Below, piece by piece: positions 18,804 through 30,625 of a stretch of 64,000 nt of DNA. This DNA is from Arthrobacter sp. B3I9 (lineage in GTDB: Bacteria > Actinomycetota > Actinomycetes > Actinomycetales > Micrococcaceae): assembly GCF_030816935.1 (NCBI RefSeq), contig NZ_JAUSYO010000001.1, positions 4,030,001 through 4,094,000 on the forward strand. The letters are read 5' to 3'. The position numbers and the translations under genes were made by a program. Below the pieces are notes generated by a model. It was not told the origin of the DNA and searched no databases. It worked only from the letters and a program-made list of their open reading frames with translations. Numbering within the stretch: the stretch's first letter is position 1; every line of letters starts with the position of its first letter.

Positions 18804-18863
18804 GGCGCGGCGCGGGCGGCGCCTGAGACCTGCAGCGTGCCTGGGTGTAGCTCGGCAGTACAA

Positions 18864-19751
18864 CTAGGACAGCACGTCCTTGGTAATGAACCTGCTGTAG
18901 GCGAGCGCGCCGAAAAGCGCGACGTAACCGCCCTGCAGCAGGACGTTCGTGGCGAAGGAATCCCAGGCCACGGGCTGGCGGAGCAGGTCGCCGAAGTCCA
19001 GCCAGTAGTGGCTGAACAGCCAGGGGTGGAGCCATTCCAGCTGCGGCAGGGCGTCGAGCACCTGCGAGACAACCGAGAGCACCACCGTGGCGGCCATCGC
19101 TCCTACCGGCACGTCCGTGAGGGTGGACACGAACAGGCCGATCGCGGAAAGCCCCAGCAACGAGACGGCAAGGTACGCGGCAACGAGCAGCAGCCGCACG
19201 AAGGCCTCGCCCGCACCGATCGAGTCACCCGAGAGCAGCGGCACCGGCCCGACAGGGAAAAGCAGGGCACCCATCCCTGCCCCCACCAGCGCCACCACCA
19301 GCGGGGCCACGACGGAGAACACCACGGCACCGGCATACTTCACCAGCAGCAACCGGACCCGGCCGGCCGGGGCAGCGAGCAGGTAGCGGAGGGTTCCCAG
19401 CCCGGCCTCTCCGGCCACGGTGTCTCCCGCAACCACGCCTATGGTCAGCGGGAGGAACAACGGAACCGAGACGAGCATGGCGGTGAGCCCGACGAACAAC
19501 CCGTTCTGCGAGACCCTGTCGAGAAAGGCCGGTCCGCGGCCCGCCGGAACAGGGGACGAGACCCGCACGGCCACAGCGATCAGGATCGGAATGGCGGCCA
19601 GGGCGCAGAGCATTGCCCAGGTCCGGCGGCGCCGGAACATCACGCCGAGCTCGGATCCCAGCAGAGCGCCGGTCCGGGGATGGCGCCGGACCGGAACCTG
19701 CGTGGAGGACCCGCCGGCAGGGCCCTCGGCGTCGCGGGATTCACTGGACAA
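18864..19751 (-). CDS. ABC transporter permease (ABC-2 type)
   Basis: Membrane subunit, 295 residues, with about six hydrophobic segments after a polar N-terminus of some 45 residues. The pattern (GLGTLRYLLAAPAGRVRLLLVKY) is common in ABC-2 permeases. The ATG lies inside the end of the ATPase gene, an 11-base overlap, so the two are coupled and form one transporter. Substrate unknown. Confidence 0.88.
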   Translation of the reverse strand: MSSESRDAEGPAGGSSTQVPVRRHPRTGALLGSELGVMFRRRRTWAMLCALAAIPILIAVAVRVSSPVPAGRGPAFLDRVSQNGLFVGLTAMLVSVPLFLPLTIGVVAGDTVAGEAGLGTLRYLLAAPAGRVRLLLVKYAGAVVFSVVAPLVVALVGAGMGALLFPVGPVPLLSGDSIGAGEAFVRLLLVAAYLAVSLLGLSAIGLFVSTLTDVPVGAMAATVVLSVVSQVLDALPQLEWLHPWLFSHYWLDFGDLLRQPVAWDSFATNVLLQGGYVALFGALAYSRFITKDVLS

Positions 19752-20781
19752 CGTCGAAGCCCTCCCCTGTCAAGGCCACAAACCGTTCTTCAAGGCTGGC
19801 CTGTTCGGTCGCGAAACCGCGGACCCGGACACCTGCTGCCACCAGCGCGGCCACCACGGCCTCGGGTTGCACGCCGGCGTCGGATCCAGCAGCCGGCAGG
19901 GGCGCGAAGAGAACGGCGCCCTCCGGTGTGGAGCCGTTCCCGGTGCTTCCCGGGCCCACGCCGGACACGGATGCCACCCGGGCGTGGCGGCCGCCGTCGC
20001 CGTTGACGGTGAAGCCGAGACCCGCCAGGACCTGTACCGCCGTCCCAGCATCGGGGGTCAGCACCCGGATCCGCGCCTGCCCGGCCTGGCGGAGTTCCGG
20101 AAGTGTCCCCTGGGCAACCAGCCGGCCAGCACTCATGATGGCCGCGTGCGTGCAGATCTGTTCCACTTCCGCGAGCAGATGACTCGAGACGAACACCGTG
20201 GCGCCGTCCGCCGCCAGCGAGCGCACCAGGTTCCGGACCTCCCGGGTACCTTGCGGGTCGAGGCCGTTGGTGGGCTCGTCCAGGACCAGCAGCTCGCGCG
20301 GCGCCAGCAGTGCGTTGGCGATGCCGAGCCGCTGCTTCATGCCGAGGGAGTACGCCCGGACCTTCTTGTCCGCCGCATGGCCCAGGCCCACCCGCTCCAG
20401 CGCTGACCGCACCCGGGCGTTCCGTGTGGCTGCGGCCCCGTACGGGTCCGCGGCGTCGAAGCGTTGCAGATTGGCCGTGCCGGACAGGAACGGATAGAAC
20501 GCCGGCCCTTCAACGAGGGCACCCACGCGCGGCAGCACCTCGTGCAGGTGTTGGGGCATCTCCTCTCCCAGCAGGCGCACAGAGCCGCCGGTGGCTGCGG
20601 CGAGGCCCAGCATCATCCGGATTGTGGTGGTTTTGCCCGAACCGTTGGGTCCCAGGAAACCAAAGACCGAGCCTTTCGGGACGGAAAGGTCGACGCCGTC
20701 CACGGCCAACTGGTGACCGAAGCGCTTGCTCAGACCGCGGGTCTCGATACTCAGTTCAGCATCAGGCGCGACGGCAGTCAC
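19741..20781 (-). CDS. ABC transporter ATP-binding protein
   Basis: ATPase of the export-type system, 346 residues. Walker A GPNGSGKTT (about 44-52), signature YSLGMKQRLGIA (about 143-154), and Walker B LLVLDEPTNGLDP (about 164-176). A C-terminal extension of roughly 110 residues follows the ATPase domain, as in CcmA/NatA-like families. It sits between the LolA-like gene (43 bases upstream) and the permease gene (overlapping). Confidence 0.92.
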   Translation of the reverse strand: MTAVAPDAELSIETRGLSKRFGHQLAVDGVDLSVPKGSVFGFLGPNGSGKTTTIRMMLGLAAATGGSVRLLGEEMPQHLHEVLPRVGALVEGPAFYPFLSGTANLQRFDAADPYGAAATRNARVRSALERVGLGHAADKKVRAYSLGMKQRLGIANALLAPRELLVLDEPTNGLDPQGTREVRNLVRSLAADGATVFVSSHLLAEVEQICTHAAIMSAGRLVAQGTLPELRQAGQARIRVLTPDAGTAVQVLAGLGFTVNGDGGRHARVASVSGVGPGSTGNGSTPEGAVLFAPLPAAGSDAGVQPEAVVAALVAAGVRVRGFATEQASLEERFVALTGEGFDVVQ

Positions 20782-20823
20782 AGGGAACCCACTCTGCTGT
20801 CACCGCTCGCCCCCACCGAGCGG

Positions 20824-21996
20824 TCAGCCCTTTGCGGCGGCGGACTGAAGCCGTTCCAGAGGCACGGAACCGGCGAAAATGCGTCCGTCGTCGAGAATCA
20901 GGACGTTCACGAGCGCAGTGGACAGGAGCTTGCCGCCCGGAACGGCGACGGCCGCCTGCTCAAGCAGGGCACCCGCACCAGATCCTGATTCGAGTCCGTT
21001 GTCCTCCGACGGCGGGCCGGCCGACGTCGAGCCCGGCTGCCAGGCACTGGCGGGTAGCTCGACCACGGACTCCCAGCCCGTGCCGGTAACGGAGTGGCGC
21101 TCGCTCTTCGGCCCAAGGTCTTTCGACGGGTCTTCCGACGCCGGCGGCAGGGAGCCTTCGGCGCGGTGCTCCGGAAGGGGGATCTCCCTGACCGTAGCGC
21201 CGGGCGGCGGGCTGAACTCGAAGACGGAGGGGTCCGGGGCATCAAGCGAAAGGCTAGTGAACGCAACGCGGAAGGCGGGTTCGGCGTGACCCCGCGCCTT
21301 CAGCTCGACGCCGAGCGGCAGCCCGCTTTCGCCGTCAACCGAGATCGCCAAAGACCCCATCAGCGTCACCGCGGACTTGGGCGCGAGCACGAGGTTGTAC
21401 GCTGCCCGCCCCGCGACCTTAACATCGGCACCCACCGACACGTCCGACGTTTCACCGACTTTCGCCAGCAGGGTGTCGGCCAGTTCCTCCGGGGTCCGCA
21501 TCATGCCGGGCCTGTTATGCTGGTGCTCGGCGGCACGGGCAGGCAGCTGGGCATGGGCGGCCGAGTTGTCCTTGGAGTTGTAGAACCAGAGGTCACTTCC
21601 GCGCTTGATGGCATTGCGCTCAGCCAGCCGGTCCATCACTTGGATGCGGGCCTTCTCCGGCCCGTCGAGGTACACCCGCGCCGTGTGGGGTCCGGACAGC
21701 AGCTCCAAGAACGCGGTGTCCGGGGAACCAGCCTCCGGGCCGGCCTTCGGCGGCTGCGGCAAACCGAGCTCCGACGTCTGCTCCAGCGTCCCGGAGAGGG
21801 ACTTCTCCTGGTGCTGGGCGATCATCGCCAGCACCTGCTGCGGCGTCTTGGCCGGCAAAGGATCACCGGCGCTCGCGGGCAGCGAGCCCACCAGGACACC
21901 GCCCGCTACTACGGCGGGGACAGCCACGGCGGGAATCCAGCGTAGCCAGTTGCGCGTCACAGGGACCGCGCTCCAACGTTGCAGCTCATAGTCCAA
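20824..21996 (-). CDS. LolA/RseB-like exported lipoprotein-carrier-fold protein
   Basis: A 390-residue protein with an N-terminal membrane/signal segment (IPAVAVPAVVAGGVLVGSLPASA, about 21-43). It has a LolA-like half-barrel domain (about 50-260: LSGTLEQTSELGLP, RIQVMDRLAERNAIKRGSDLWFYN, GRAAYNLVLAP), a proline/serine-rich linker, and a C-terminal segment ending RIFAGSVPLERLQSA. Such proteins in actinobacteria often accompany ABC-2 exporters. It is first in a three-gene operon (LolA-like, ATPase, permease) and probably handles a lipid or hydrophobic cargo outside the membrane; that is inference. Confidence 0.75.
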   Translation of the reverse strand: MDYELQRWSAVPVTRNWLRWIPAVAVPAVVAGGVLVGSLPASAGDPLPAKTPQQVLAMIAQHQEKSLSGTLEQTSELGLPQPPKAGPEAGSPDTAFLELLSGPHTARVYLDGPEKARIQVMDRLAERNAIKRGSDLWFYNSKDNSAAHAQLPARAAEHQHNRPGMMRTPEELADTLLAKVGETSDVSVGADVKVAGRAAYNLVLAPKSAVTLMGSLAISVDGESGLPLGVELKARGHAEPAFRVAFTSLSLDAPDPSVFEFSPPPGATVREIPLPEHRAEGSLPPASEDPSKDLGPKSERHSVTGTGWESVVELPASAWQPGSTSAGPPSEDNGLESGSGAGALLEQAAVAVPGGKLLSTALVNVLILDDGRIFAGSVPLERLQSAAAKG

Positions 21997-22118
21997 CAGT
22001 ACGCCCGGATATGCCGGGCATCACCCCCGGAGCGGGACACTGCCGTAGCGGCCCGCGAGCTGCCGCACGGAGATAATGCAGTACTGAGTGCAGCCGGCGT
22101 TAGTGCAGCCCGCGGTTA

Positions 22119-22880
22119 CTACTCCAACACGGAGAGCGTCAGCTCGACCGCGCCCAACAGGAGCGCCAGGACCGAAGTTCCGAGCCCGGCGACGAGCAAC
22201 AGTCCGGGGTGGGCGAGCCCGAGCACCACCCGCCGCAGCCGCGGCCGCGTGCGCAGGAACTTTTTCGGCACGCGGGCCCCGGCCGGATCCTGCGCCCAGC
22301 CACGCAGCCGGCGGAGGAACCACGCACACCGGATGATGAAAGCCAGCCACAGCACGGACACCACGAGGGGGGTGGAGGCCAGGAGCAGATTGAAGCCCAA
22401 CGAGGTGACCTCCCGCTCCGAGGCGCCGACGAGCGACTGGATGGTTGTGGAGATCGAGGCACTCATTACCACCGAGAGGCCCCAGACGAGGAACGCCGCC
22501 GTCAGGGCCAGGAAGCGGACAAAGAAGTGCGCCAGCACAGATTCCCTGCGGGACTTCAGGAAGCGCCTTGGCGTGGCATGCAGCAGGGCCAGGCTTGCCA
22601 GCAGGGTGGGAAGCGCGGCCATTCCCACCAGGACATACCAGGACCAGCCGGCAAGGTCGAGGAATTCGTCGGCGATGATCAGCGCACTCCAGAATGCGGT
22701 CCAGATCCAGCCTGCCGTCAGCGGACGCCGCACAAGCCAGCCCGGGAGCCAGGGGTCGTCGACCACCGGCGGAGCGTGCGGAGCGGGCGCGGGCGGAACC
22801 TGCCATGCGTCGGCCGGCGCGGGCGGAACCTGCCGGGCGCCGGCCGGGTTCCCGGCGCCCGGGTCCTGCTCTTCACTCAT
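22119..22880 (-). CDS. hypothetical membrane protein
   Basis: A 253-residue protein. The N-terminal 45 residues are proline/alanine-rich with an imperfect repeat (QVPPAPADAWQVPPAPAP). At least four hydrophobic helices follow, separated by arginine-rich loops (RRLRGWAQDPAGARVPKKFLR). I do not recognise a family. ATG 22880 is used; the open frame extends to 23003 without a convincing start. It may be upstream in the same transcript as the LolA-like gene, with a 122-base gap. Confidence 0.6.
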   Translation of the reverse strand: MSEEQDPGAGNPAGARQVPPAPADAWQVPPAPAPHAPPVVDDPWLPGWLVRRPLTAGWIWTAFWSALIIADEFLDLAGWSWYVLVGMAALPTLLASLALLHATPRRFLKSRRESVLAHFFVRFLALTAAFLVWGLSVVMSASISTTIQSLVGASEREVTSLGFNLLLASTPLVVSVLWLAFIIRCAWFLRRLRGWAQDPAGARVPKKFLRTRPRLRRVVLGLAHPGLLLVAGLGTSVLALLLGAVELTLSVLE

Positions 22881-23015
22881 GGCCCAACTGTAGCGACCAG
22901 GACGCCTGGGGAGCCGCCCGGGTGCCCTGTAACCACGAACGCTGCCTGGGTGCACGGATGAGCAATGGCCATCGGCATGGGGGCGGTCGCAATGACGTAG
23001 CACATTGCTGTTCTA

Positions 23016-23045
23016 TTGACACTCCTCGACAGCGCCCGACATATT
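23016..23045 (+). promoter_or_regulatory. putative promoter upstream of mscR
   Basis: TTGACA at 23016-23021 and CATATT at 23040-23045 are 18 bases apart. The intergenic stretch 22881-23222 is otherwise without a gene; it also holds a 15-bp direct repeat at 23126-23155. The resulting leader to the mscR ATG would be about 170 nt. Confidence 0.45.
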
Positions 23046-23125
23046 TCGAGTACGCGCTATGTGCACCATGTTGTGTAATACGCAATAAACGCGGCATTAC
23101 TATCGGCCGGCTCAGGGCATCGATC

Positions 23126-23155
23126 GACGCATGAGAACTAGACGCATGAAAACTA
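23126..23155. repeat. 15-bp tandem direct repeat upstream of mscR
   Basis: GACGCATGAGAACTA and GACGCATGAAAACTA stand head to tail, differing at one base, about 70 bases before the mscR start. They could be an activator site or simple duplication. Confidence 0.7.
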
Positions 23156-23222
23156 GGGACTCTGGCCGTTGTCGGCCCATGCCCCGACCCACATTCCCGT
23201 ACTTAGGAAGGAACACCAGCTG

Positions 23223-24308
23223 ATGGTTCACAAGGTCAAGGCAGTGATTGCCAAGGAAAAGAACGCCCCGGTGTCAGTGGAGACCATTCTGGTCCCGGAC
23301 CCCGGTCCAGGCGAGGCCCTGGTGGACATCCTTACTTGCGGGGTCTGCCACACGGACCTGCATTACAAGCAGGGCGGCATCACCGACGAATTCCCCATCC
23401 TTCTGGGCCACGAGGCCACCGGTGTTGTCAGCGCCGTCGGCCCCGGCGTCACGGAAGTCGCCCCAGGCGACCGGGTCATCCTCAACTGGCGGGCCGTCTG
23501 TGGCCAGTGCCGTGCCTGCGCCAAGGGCCAGCCGCAGTACTGCTTCAACACTGCCAACGCTACCCAGAAGATGACCCTCGAGGACGGCACCGAACTCTCG
23601 CCTGCCCTGGGCATCGGCGCCTTCGCGGAGAAGACGCTGGTGGCGGCCGGCCAGTGCACCAAGGTGGACCCCGAGGCTGACGCTGCCGCGGTCGGCCTGC
23701 TCGGTTGCGGTGTGATGGCCGGCATCGGCGCCGCCATCAACACCGGCGGGATCCAGCGCGGCGAGTCCGTGGCGGTCATCGGCTGCGGCGGCGTTGGCAT
23801 CGCAGCCGTCACGGGCGCGAAGCTGGCCGGCGCAACCACCATCATCGCCGTCGACATCGACGCCAACAAGGTGGAGATGGCCAAGTCCCTCGGCGCCACC
23901 CACGGCGTGGACTCCAGCAAGGAAGACCCCATCGAGGCCATCCGCGCCCTCACCAACGGCAACGGCGCTGACGTGGTGATCGACGCCGTCGGCCGTCCCG
24001 AAACGTACAAGCAGGCCTTCTATGCCCGCGACCTGGCCGGCCGCGTGGTCCTGGTGGGCGTCCCGGCACCGGACATGAAGCTTGAGCTTCCCCTGCTGGA
24101 CGTCTTCGGCCGGGGCGGTTCCCTGAAGTCCTCCTGGTACGGCGACTGCCTGCCCTCCCGCGATTTCCCCATGCTCGTGGAGCACTACAAACAGGGCAAC
24201 CTGGACCTGGACGCCTTCGTGACCGAACGCATCACCATCGACCAGGTGGAGGAAGCCTTCGCCAAGATGCACGAGGGCAAGGTCCTCCGTTCGGTGGTGG
24301 AGCTCTGA
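23223..24308 (+). CDS. mscR: S-(hydroxymethyl)mycothiol dehydrogenase
   Basis: Zinc-dependent class III-type alcohol dehydrogenase, 361 residues, that oxidises the formaldehyde-mycothiol adduct to S-formylmycothiol. Visible motifs: catalytic zinc CGVCHTD (about 37-43) and GHEATG (about 60-65), structural zinc [15 protein letters not shown] (about 89-103), and NAD-binding GCGGVG (about 184-189). The sequence follows the mycothiol-dependent branch (NAD/mycothiol-dependent formaldehyde dehydrogenase) and not glutathione enzymes. ATG 23223 has AGGAAGGA before it. It is coupled to a metallo-hydrolase gene and close to the demethylation genes that release formaldehyde. Confidence 0.92.
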   Translation: MVHKVKAVIAKEKNAPVSVETILVPDPGPGEALVDILTCGVCHTDLHYKQGGITDEFPILLGHEATGVVSAVGPGVTEVAPGDRVILNWRAVCGQCRACAKGQPQYCFNTANATQKMTLEDGTELSPALGIGAFAEKTLVAAGQCTKVDPEADAAAVGLLGCGVMAGIGAAINTGGIQRGESVAVIGCGGVGIAAVTGAKLAGATTIIAVDIDANKVEMAKSLGATHGVDSSKEDPIEAIRALTNGNGADVVIDAVGRPETYKQAFYARDLAGRVVLVGVPAPDMKLELPLLDVFGRGGSLKSSWYGDCLPSRDFPMLVEHYKQGNLDLDAFVTERITIDQVEEAFAKMHEGKVLRSVVEL

Positions 24309-24928
24309 TGGCGGTACGGATCGAGAACCTGGTCACCTCGGGCACGTTTTCGCTCGACGGCGGCACCTGGGCCGTGGACAACAACGTCTGGATCGTGGGC
24401 GATGACGATGAGTGCGTCATCATCGATTCCCCGCATGACGCCGACGCCATCATCGCCCAGGTGCAGGGCCGCAAGGTCCTGGCCATCCTGCTCACGCACG
24501 CGCACAACGACCACATCGGCGCAGCACGTGAAGTCGCTGCCGCGGTGGGTGCCCCGATCTTCCTGAACCCCGAGGACCTGGTTCTCTGGAAGCAGGTGTA
24601 CCCGGATACGGAACCGGACCGGCAGCACGCCGACGGCGACGTTTTCCAGGTGGGCGGAGCAACCCTCCGTGCCATCCACACGCCCGGCCACTCCCCCGGC
24701 TCGACGTGCTTTTACCTGGAAGGCGAAGGAACGGTCTTCACCGGGGACACCCTGTTTAACGGCGGTCCGGGTGCCACCGGGCGCTCTTACAGCGACTACC
24801 CCACCATCCTGGCCTCCATCCGGGAACGGCTGCTCACGCTGCCACCGGAAACCGTGGTCCGCACCGGCCACGGCGACAACACCACCATTGCCGCGGAGCG
24901 GGAAACGCTGGCGCAGGTTCCGCAGTAG
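24308..24928 (+). CDS. MBL-fold hydrolase, likely formaldehyde pathway partner
   Basis: A 206-residue glyoxalase II-like metallo-beta-lactamase. Metal ligands are seen in LLTHAHNDHIGA (HxHxDH, about 61-72), HTPGHSPGS, FTGDTLF and TGHGDNTT. The ATG shares one base with the TGA stop of mscR. Genes in this position in mycothiol-producing actinobacteria are thought to hydrolyse S-formylmycothiol or a related thioester; that role is inferred from context. Confidence 0.85.
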   Translation: MAVRIENLVTSGTFSLDGGTWAVDNNVWIVGDDDECVIIDSPHDADAIIAQVQGRKVLAILLTHAHNDHIGAAREVAAAVGAPIFLNPEDLVLWKQVYPDTEPDRQHADGDVFQVGGATLRAIHTPGHSPGSTCFYLEGEGTVFTGDTLFNGGPGATGRSYSDYPTILASIRERLLTLPPETVVRTGHGDNTTIAAERETLAQVPQ

Positions 24929-24957
24929 CCACGCCAGTAACAGAAGCGTCCAGCAAG

Positions 24958-24986
24958 GGCGCACCAGGATCCCTGGTGCGCCTTTT
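24958..24986 (+). terminator. rho-independent terminator after mscR operon
   Basis: An 11-bp perfect stem GGCGCACCAGG/CCTGGTGCGCC (24958-24968 with 24972-24982) with a three-base loop, followed by TTTT, 30 bases after the MBL gene. Confidence 0.88.
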
Positions 24987-25023
24987 CTCGCGTCAGGACG
25001 GTCGCGGTGAGCTGGTTTCCGCG

Positions 25024-25080
25024 CGAGTTGGCACTTAACGGCAATCCCCGACGCCGGGACTGCCGGTAAGTGCCATCTCG
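25024..25080. repeat. 57-bp imperfect palindrome between convergent operons
   Basis: Two 27-base arms (25024-25050 and 25054-25080) pair at 23 of 27 positions around a three-base centre. There is no T run on either side, so it is not a standard terminator. It lies 11 bases after the stop of the dimethylglycine oxidase gene. It may stop transcription or protect the mRNA 3' end, or be one copy of a dispersed palindromic element. Confidence 0.8.
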
Positions 25081-25090
25081 GTGAAGAAGG

Positions 25091-27634
<2,544 letters not shown>

Positions 27635-28609
27635 TTAGCGGAATACGACAGTGCGGGTGTTGTTGAGCAGGACTCGGTGCTGGCAGTGCCATCTCACGGC
27701 CCGGGCAAGTGCCTGGGTTTCGGCGTCCCGGCCCACGGTCACCAGGGCCTCCGGGTCCAGGCTGTGGTCCACACGGAACACCTCCTGCTCGATGATGGGC
27801 CCCTCGTCGAGGTCCGGCGTCACGTAGTGCGCGGTGGCCCCGACGAGCTTCACGCCGCGGTCGTAGGCCTGGTGGTACGGCTTGGCGCCCTTGAAGCCGG
27901 GCAGGAAGGAGTGGTGGATGTTGATGGCCCGCCCGCGGAGGCTGGTGCAGAGGTCGTTGGACAGCACCTGCATGTAGCGGGCCAGGACCACCAGGTCCGC
28001 GTTGTACTCGGCCACCAGTTCCAGCAGGCGGGCCTCGGCCTCGGGCTTGGTGGCGGCCGTCACGGGAACATGGATGAAGGGCAGTCCGGCGGCCTCGGCC
28101 ATAGGCCGCAGGTCCTGATGGTTGGAAACCACGACGGCGATCTCCGCACCGAGGCTTCCTGCCTGCGACCGGAATATGAGGTCGTTGAGGCAGTGCCCGA
28201 ACTTCGAGACCATCACCAGCAGCCGTTGCGGCCTGCCGTCGTTGATGGTGAAGTCCATGCCGAACTCGCCGGCGACGGGGGCAAAGGCTGCCGTAAGACT
28301 TTCCGCGTCCTGCTGGTCGAGTTCGCCCTCCCGGGGGTTGAGCCCCTCGGAGCCGCCTCCGGTGAAGGCGGTGCGCAGGAAGAGCTTCCCGCTGACGTGG
28401 TCGTCGAACTGCTGGTGCTCCACGATGTCGAAGCCGCGGTCTGCGAGGAAAGCCGTCACCGCACGGACGATGCCGGGTTGCTCGGGGCAGGACAGGGTGA
28501 GGACGAATCCGGCCCGGCGGGTGGTGGATTCTGCCGACGCGGCACCGGTTGCTGCGGTGGCACTGGCCTCGGTGCTCCCGGGGGGGAGGCTGTCAATAAG
28601 GATGGTCAA
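27635..28609 (-). CDS. purU: formyltetrahydrofolate deformylase
   Basis: Hydrolyses 10-formyl-THF to formate and THF. The 324 residues include an unusually long N-terminus of about 30 Ser/Thr/Ala-rich residues before the ACT domain (FVLTLSCPEQPGIVRAVTAF). The formyltransferase-fold domain follows, with the active-site NIHHSFLPGFKGAKPYHQAY and GATAHYVT blocks. Placed between the betaine transporter and dimethylglycine oxidase genes, it recycles folate loaded by demethylation, not purine synthesis. The true start may be internal (the next ATG or GTG). Confidence 0.92.
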   Translation of the reverse strand: MTILIDSLPPGSTEASATAATGAASAESTTRRAGFVLTLSCPEQPGIVRAVTAFLADRGFDIVEHQQFDDHVSGKLFLRTAFTGGGSEGLNPREGELDQQDAESLTAAFAPVAGEFGMDFTINDGRPQRLLVMVSKFGHCLNDLIFRSQAGSLGAEIAVVVSNHQDLRPMAEAAGLPFIHVPVTAATKPEAEARLLELVAEYNADLVVLARYMQVLSNDLCTSLRGRAINIHHSFLPGFKGAKPYHQAYDRGVKLVGATAHYVTPDLDEGPIIEQEVFRVDHSLDPEALVTVGRDAETQALARAVRWHCQHRVLLNNTRTVVFR

Positions 28610-28618
28610 GGGTTGCTC

Positions 28619-30559
28619 CTAAAGTGTGGGCGTCGGCTTGAGGACGTCGGTGCCGCTGAGATCAGTGCTGCTGGACGCATCTTTGCTGCCGGGGTTGTCG
28701 ACGCCGGGGCAGCGGACGCCGTCCTGGCAGCGTTCTCCGCATTCATGCTTGGTCACGAGGTCGAACTGGGCTCCACCGTGCTGGTCTACACCGTCGCGGA
28801 TGGCACGTTCCACCACTGAGTCCGCCAACCGCCGCCGCAGGGACAGCGGGTCCCGCCGAAGGTCCTTGACGAGGGCGAAGCACAGCAGCAGCATGACCAG
28901 CACGAACGGCAGGGCCGCCACAATGGTGATGCGCTGGAGCCCGGACAGTGCTTCCGACGGCTCGTCGCCGCCGGCGAGCAGCATCACCGCCGCCACCGCG
29001 CCGGTGAGGACTCCCCAGAAGATCACCAGGCCGCGTTTCGGGTCGGAGGACCCGTTGGAACTCAGGGAGGCCATGATGATCGACGCCGAATCTGCGCCGG
29101 TGATGAAGAAGATGGCCACCAGGACCATGGCCAGGACGATGACCGCCGTGGTGAGCCAGCCAGGCATGGACATGTTCTTCACGAGGTCGAACAGAGCGCC
29201 ATCGAAGTCGATGGACGGCGTCCCGTTGGCCATGGACACCAGCCCGGGAGCGTTCGACTTGTCCGCTTCCTGCTGGATGTGGAAGGCGGTGCCGCCAAAG
29301 ATTCCGAACCAGATGACGCTGACAATGCTGGGGACCAGCAGGACGCCGGTGACGAACTGGCGGATGGTCCGGCCGCGGCTGATCCGGGCAATGAACATGC
29401 CGACGAAGGGCGTCCAGGATACCCACCACGCCCAGTAGAAGATGGTCCAGCCGGACATCCAGGTGCGCAATGCCTCGTCGCCGACGGCTTCGGTGCGGGA
29501 GGACATTTCGGCAAGGTCCCTGGCGTAGTCTCCCACTGCAGCGGGGATGAGGTTGAGAATGAACAGGGTTGGCCCGGCGATGAAGACGATGAGTGCAAGC
29601 ACCACGGCCAGGACCATGTTGATGTTGGACAGCCACTGGATGCCGCGGCTGATGCCTGACACCGCCGATGCAACGAAACAGGCCGTCAGGATGGCGACGA
29701 TCGCAACGAGGACGGGTGTGCCGACTTCATCGATCCAGCCGTTCGACGTCAGTCCGCTGCCGATTTGGAGGGCGCCCAGTCCCAGTGATGCTGCGGTGCC
29801 GAAAAGCGTGGCGAAGATTGCCAGTATGTTGATGAACTTCCCCACGGGTCCTTCCACGGTCCGGAGTCCGAACAGTGAGGTGAAGGCGGCGGAGATCAGT
29901 TGCCGGCGGCCCAGGCGGTACGTTCCATAGGCCATTGCAATACCGACGACGGCGTACATGGCCCAAGGGTGCAGGGTCCAGTGAAAGATGGAGGTGGCCA
30001 TGGCAGTTTGAATGGCAGCGGGCGTCCTTCCGTCCACCGTTCCGGGCGGAGGGGAGATGTAGTGGTAAAGCGGCTCGGCCACGCCGTAGAACATCAAGCC
30101 GATGCCCATGCCGGCGGCAAACATCATGGCGATCCATGAGACCGTCTTGTACTCGGGCTTTTCACCGTCCTTGCCGAGCGGGATATTTCCCCACTTGCCA
30201 AGGGCCAGCCACAGGATGAAAACAACAAACAACGAGGCCAGGACCATAAAGAGCCAGCCGGTGTACTCCATGACCCAGCCGAGGGCGAGGGTGGACGTGG
30301 TGGCCAGGCTGTCCCGCCCGAGGAAGCCCCATGCCACGAACGCCAGGGCAACAGCGCCGGTAATGCCGAAGGTGGCCTTATCGAGGGTGAGCTTACGGTT
30401 CCGCCGCTCGGCCACGGCCTGCTCGGCCCGGGTCTGGCGGAGCTCCTGCATGATCTGTTCGGTGTCTGCTGCCTCCGCCTCGGGGCCGGTGGACGCGGGA
30501 AGGAGGTCGTCTTCCACCAGGAGGTCATCGTCCGCACGGGTTTCACTGTTTAAAGCCAT
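28619..30559 (-). CDS. BCCT family betaine/choline-type transporter
   Basis: Sodium-coupled uptake of a quaternary amine such as glycine betaine, 646 residues. A roughly 85-residue charged N-terminus precedes twelve membrane spans. AAGMGIGLMFYGVAEPLYHY carries the family glycine motif, and WAWWVSWTPFVGMFIARISRGR the tryptophan-rich box. The C-terminal tail after the last helix is about 90 residues. ATG 30559 follows AAAGGA; the open frame beyond is not used. It heads the operon with purU and dimethylglycine oxidase, so it supplies their substrate pathway. Confidence 0.9.
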   Translation of the reverse strand: MALNSETRADDDLLVEDDLLPASTGPEAEAADTEQIMQELRQTRAEQAVAERRNRKLTLDKATFGITGAVALAFVAWGFLGRDSLATTSTLALGWVMEYTGWLFMVLASLFVVFILWLALGKWGNIPLGKDGEKPEYKTVSWIAMMFAAGMGIGLMFYGVAEPLYHYISPPPGTVDGRTPAAIQTAMATSIFHWTLHPWAMYAVVGIAMAYGTYRLGRRQLISAAFTSLFGLRTVEGPVGKFINILAIFATLFGTAASLGLGALQIGSGLTSNGWIDEVGTPVLVAIVAILTACFVASAVSGISRGIQWLSNINMVLAVVLALIVFIAGPTLFILNLIPAAVGDYARDLAEMSSRTEAVGDEALRTWMSGWTIFYWAWWVSWTPFVGMFIARISRGRTIRQFVTGVLLVPSIVSVIWFGIFGGTAFHIQQEADKSNAPGLVSMANGTPSIDFDGALFDLVKNMSMPGWLTTAVIVLAMVLVAIFFITGADSASIIMASLSSNGSSDPKRGLVIFWGVLTGAVAAVMLLAGGDEPSEALSGLQRITIVAALPFVLVMLLLCFALVKDLRRDPLSLRRRLADSVVERAIRDGVDQHGGAQFDLVTKHECGERCQDGVRCPGVDNPGSKDASSSTDLSGTDVLKPTPTL

Positions 30560-30625
30560 GAGCAAGTCCTTTGGTCTGGGGGCAGCGAGCCGACGTTCCG
30601 TCCTGAACAACTGCACTCGCGATAA

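Noticed and set aside
18803-18824. AGGCGC/GCGCCT stem between convergent genes as a terminator
   Set aside because: Short stem, GC-only, no T run on either strand.
18837-20006. 389-codon open frame on the plus strand
   Set aside because: Antisense to the ABC permease and ATPase, low-complexity Gly/Arg/His composition.
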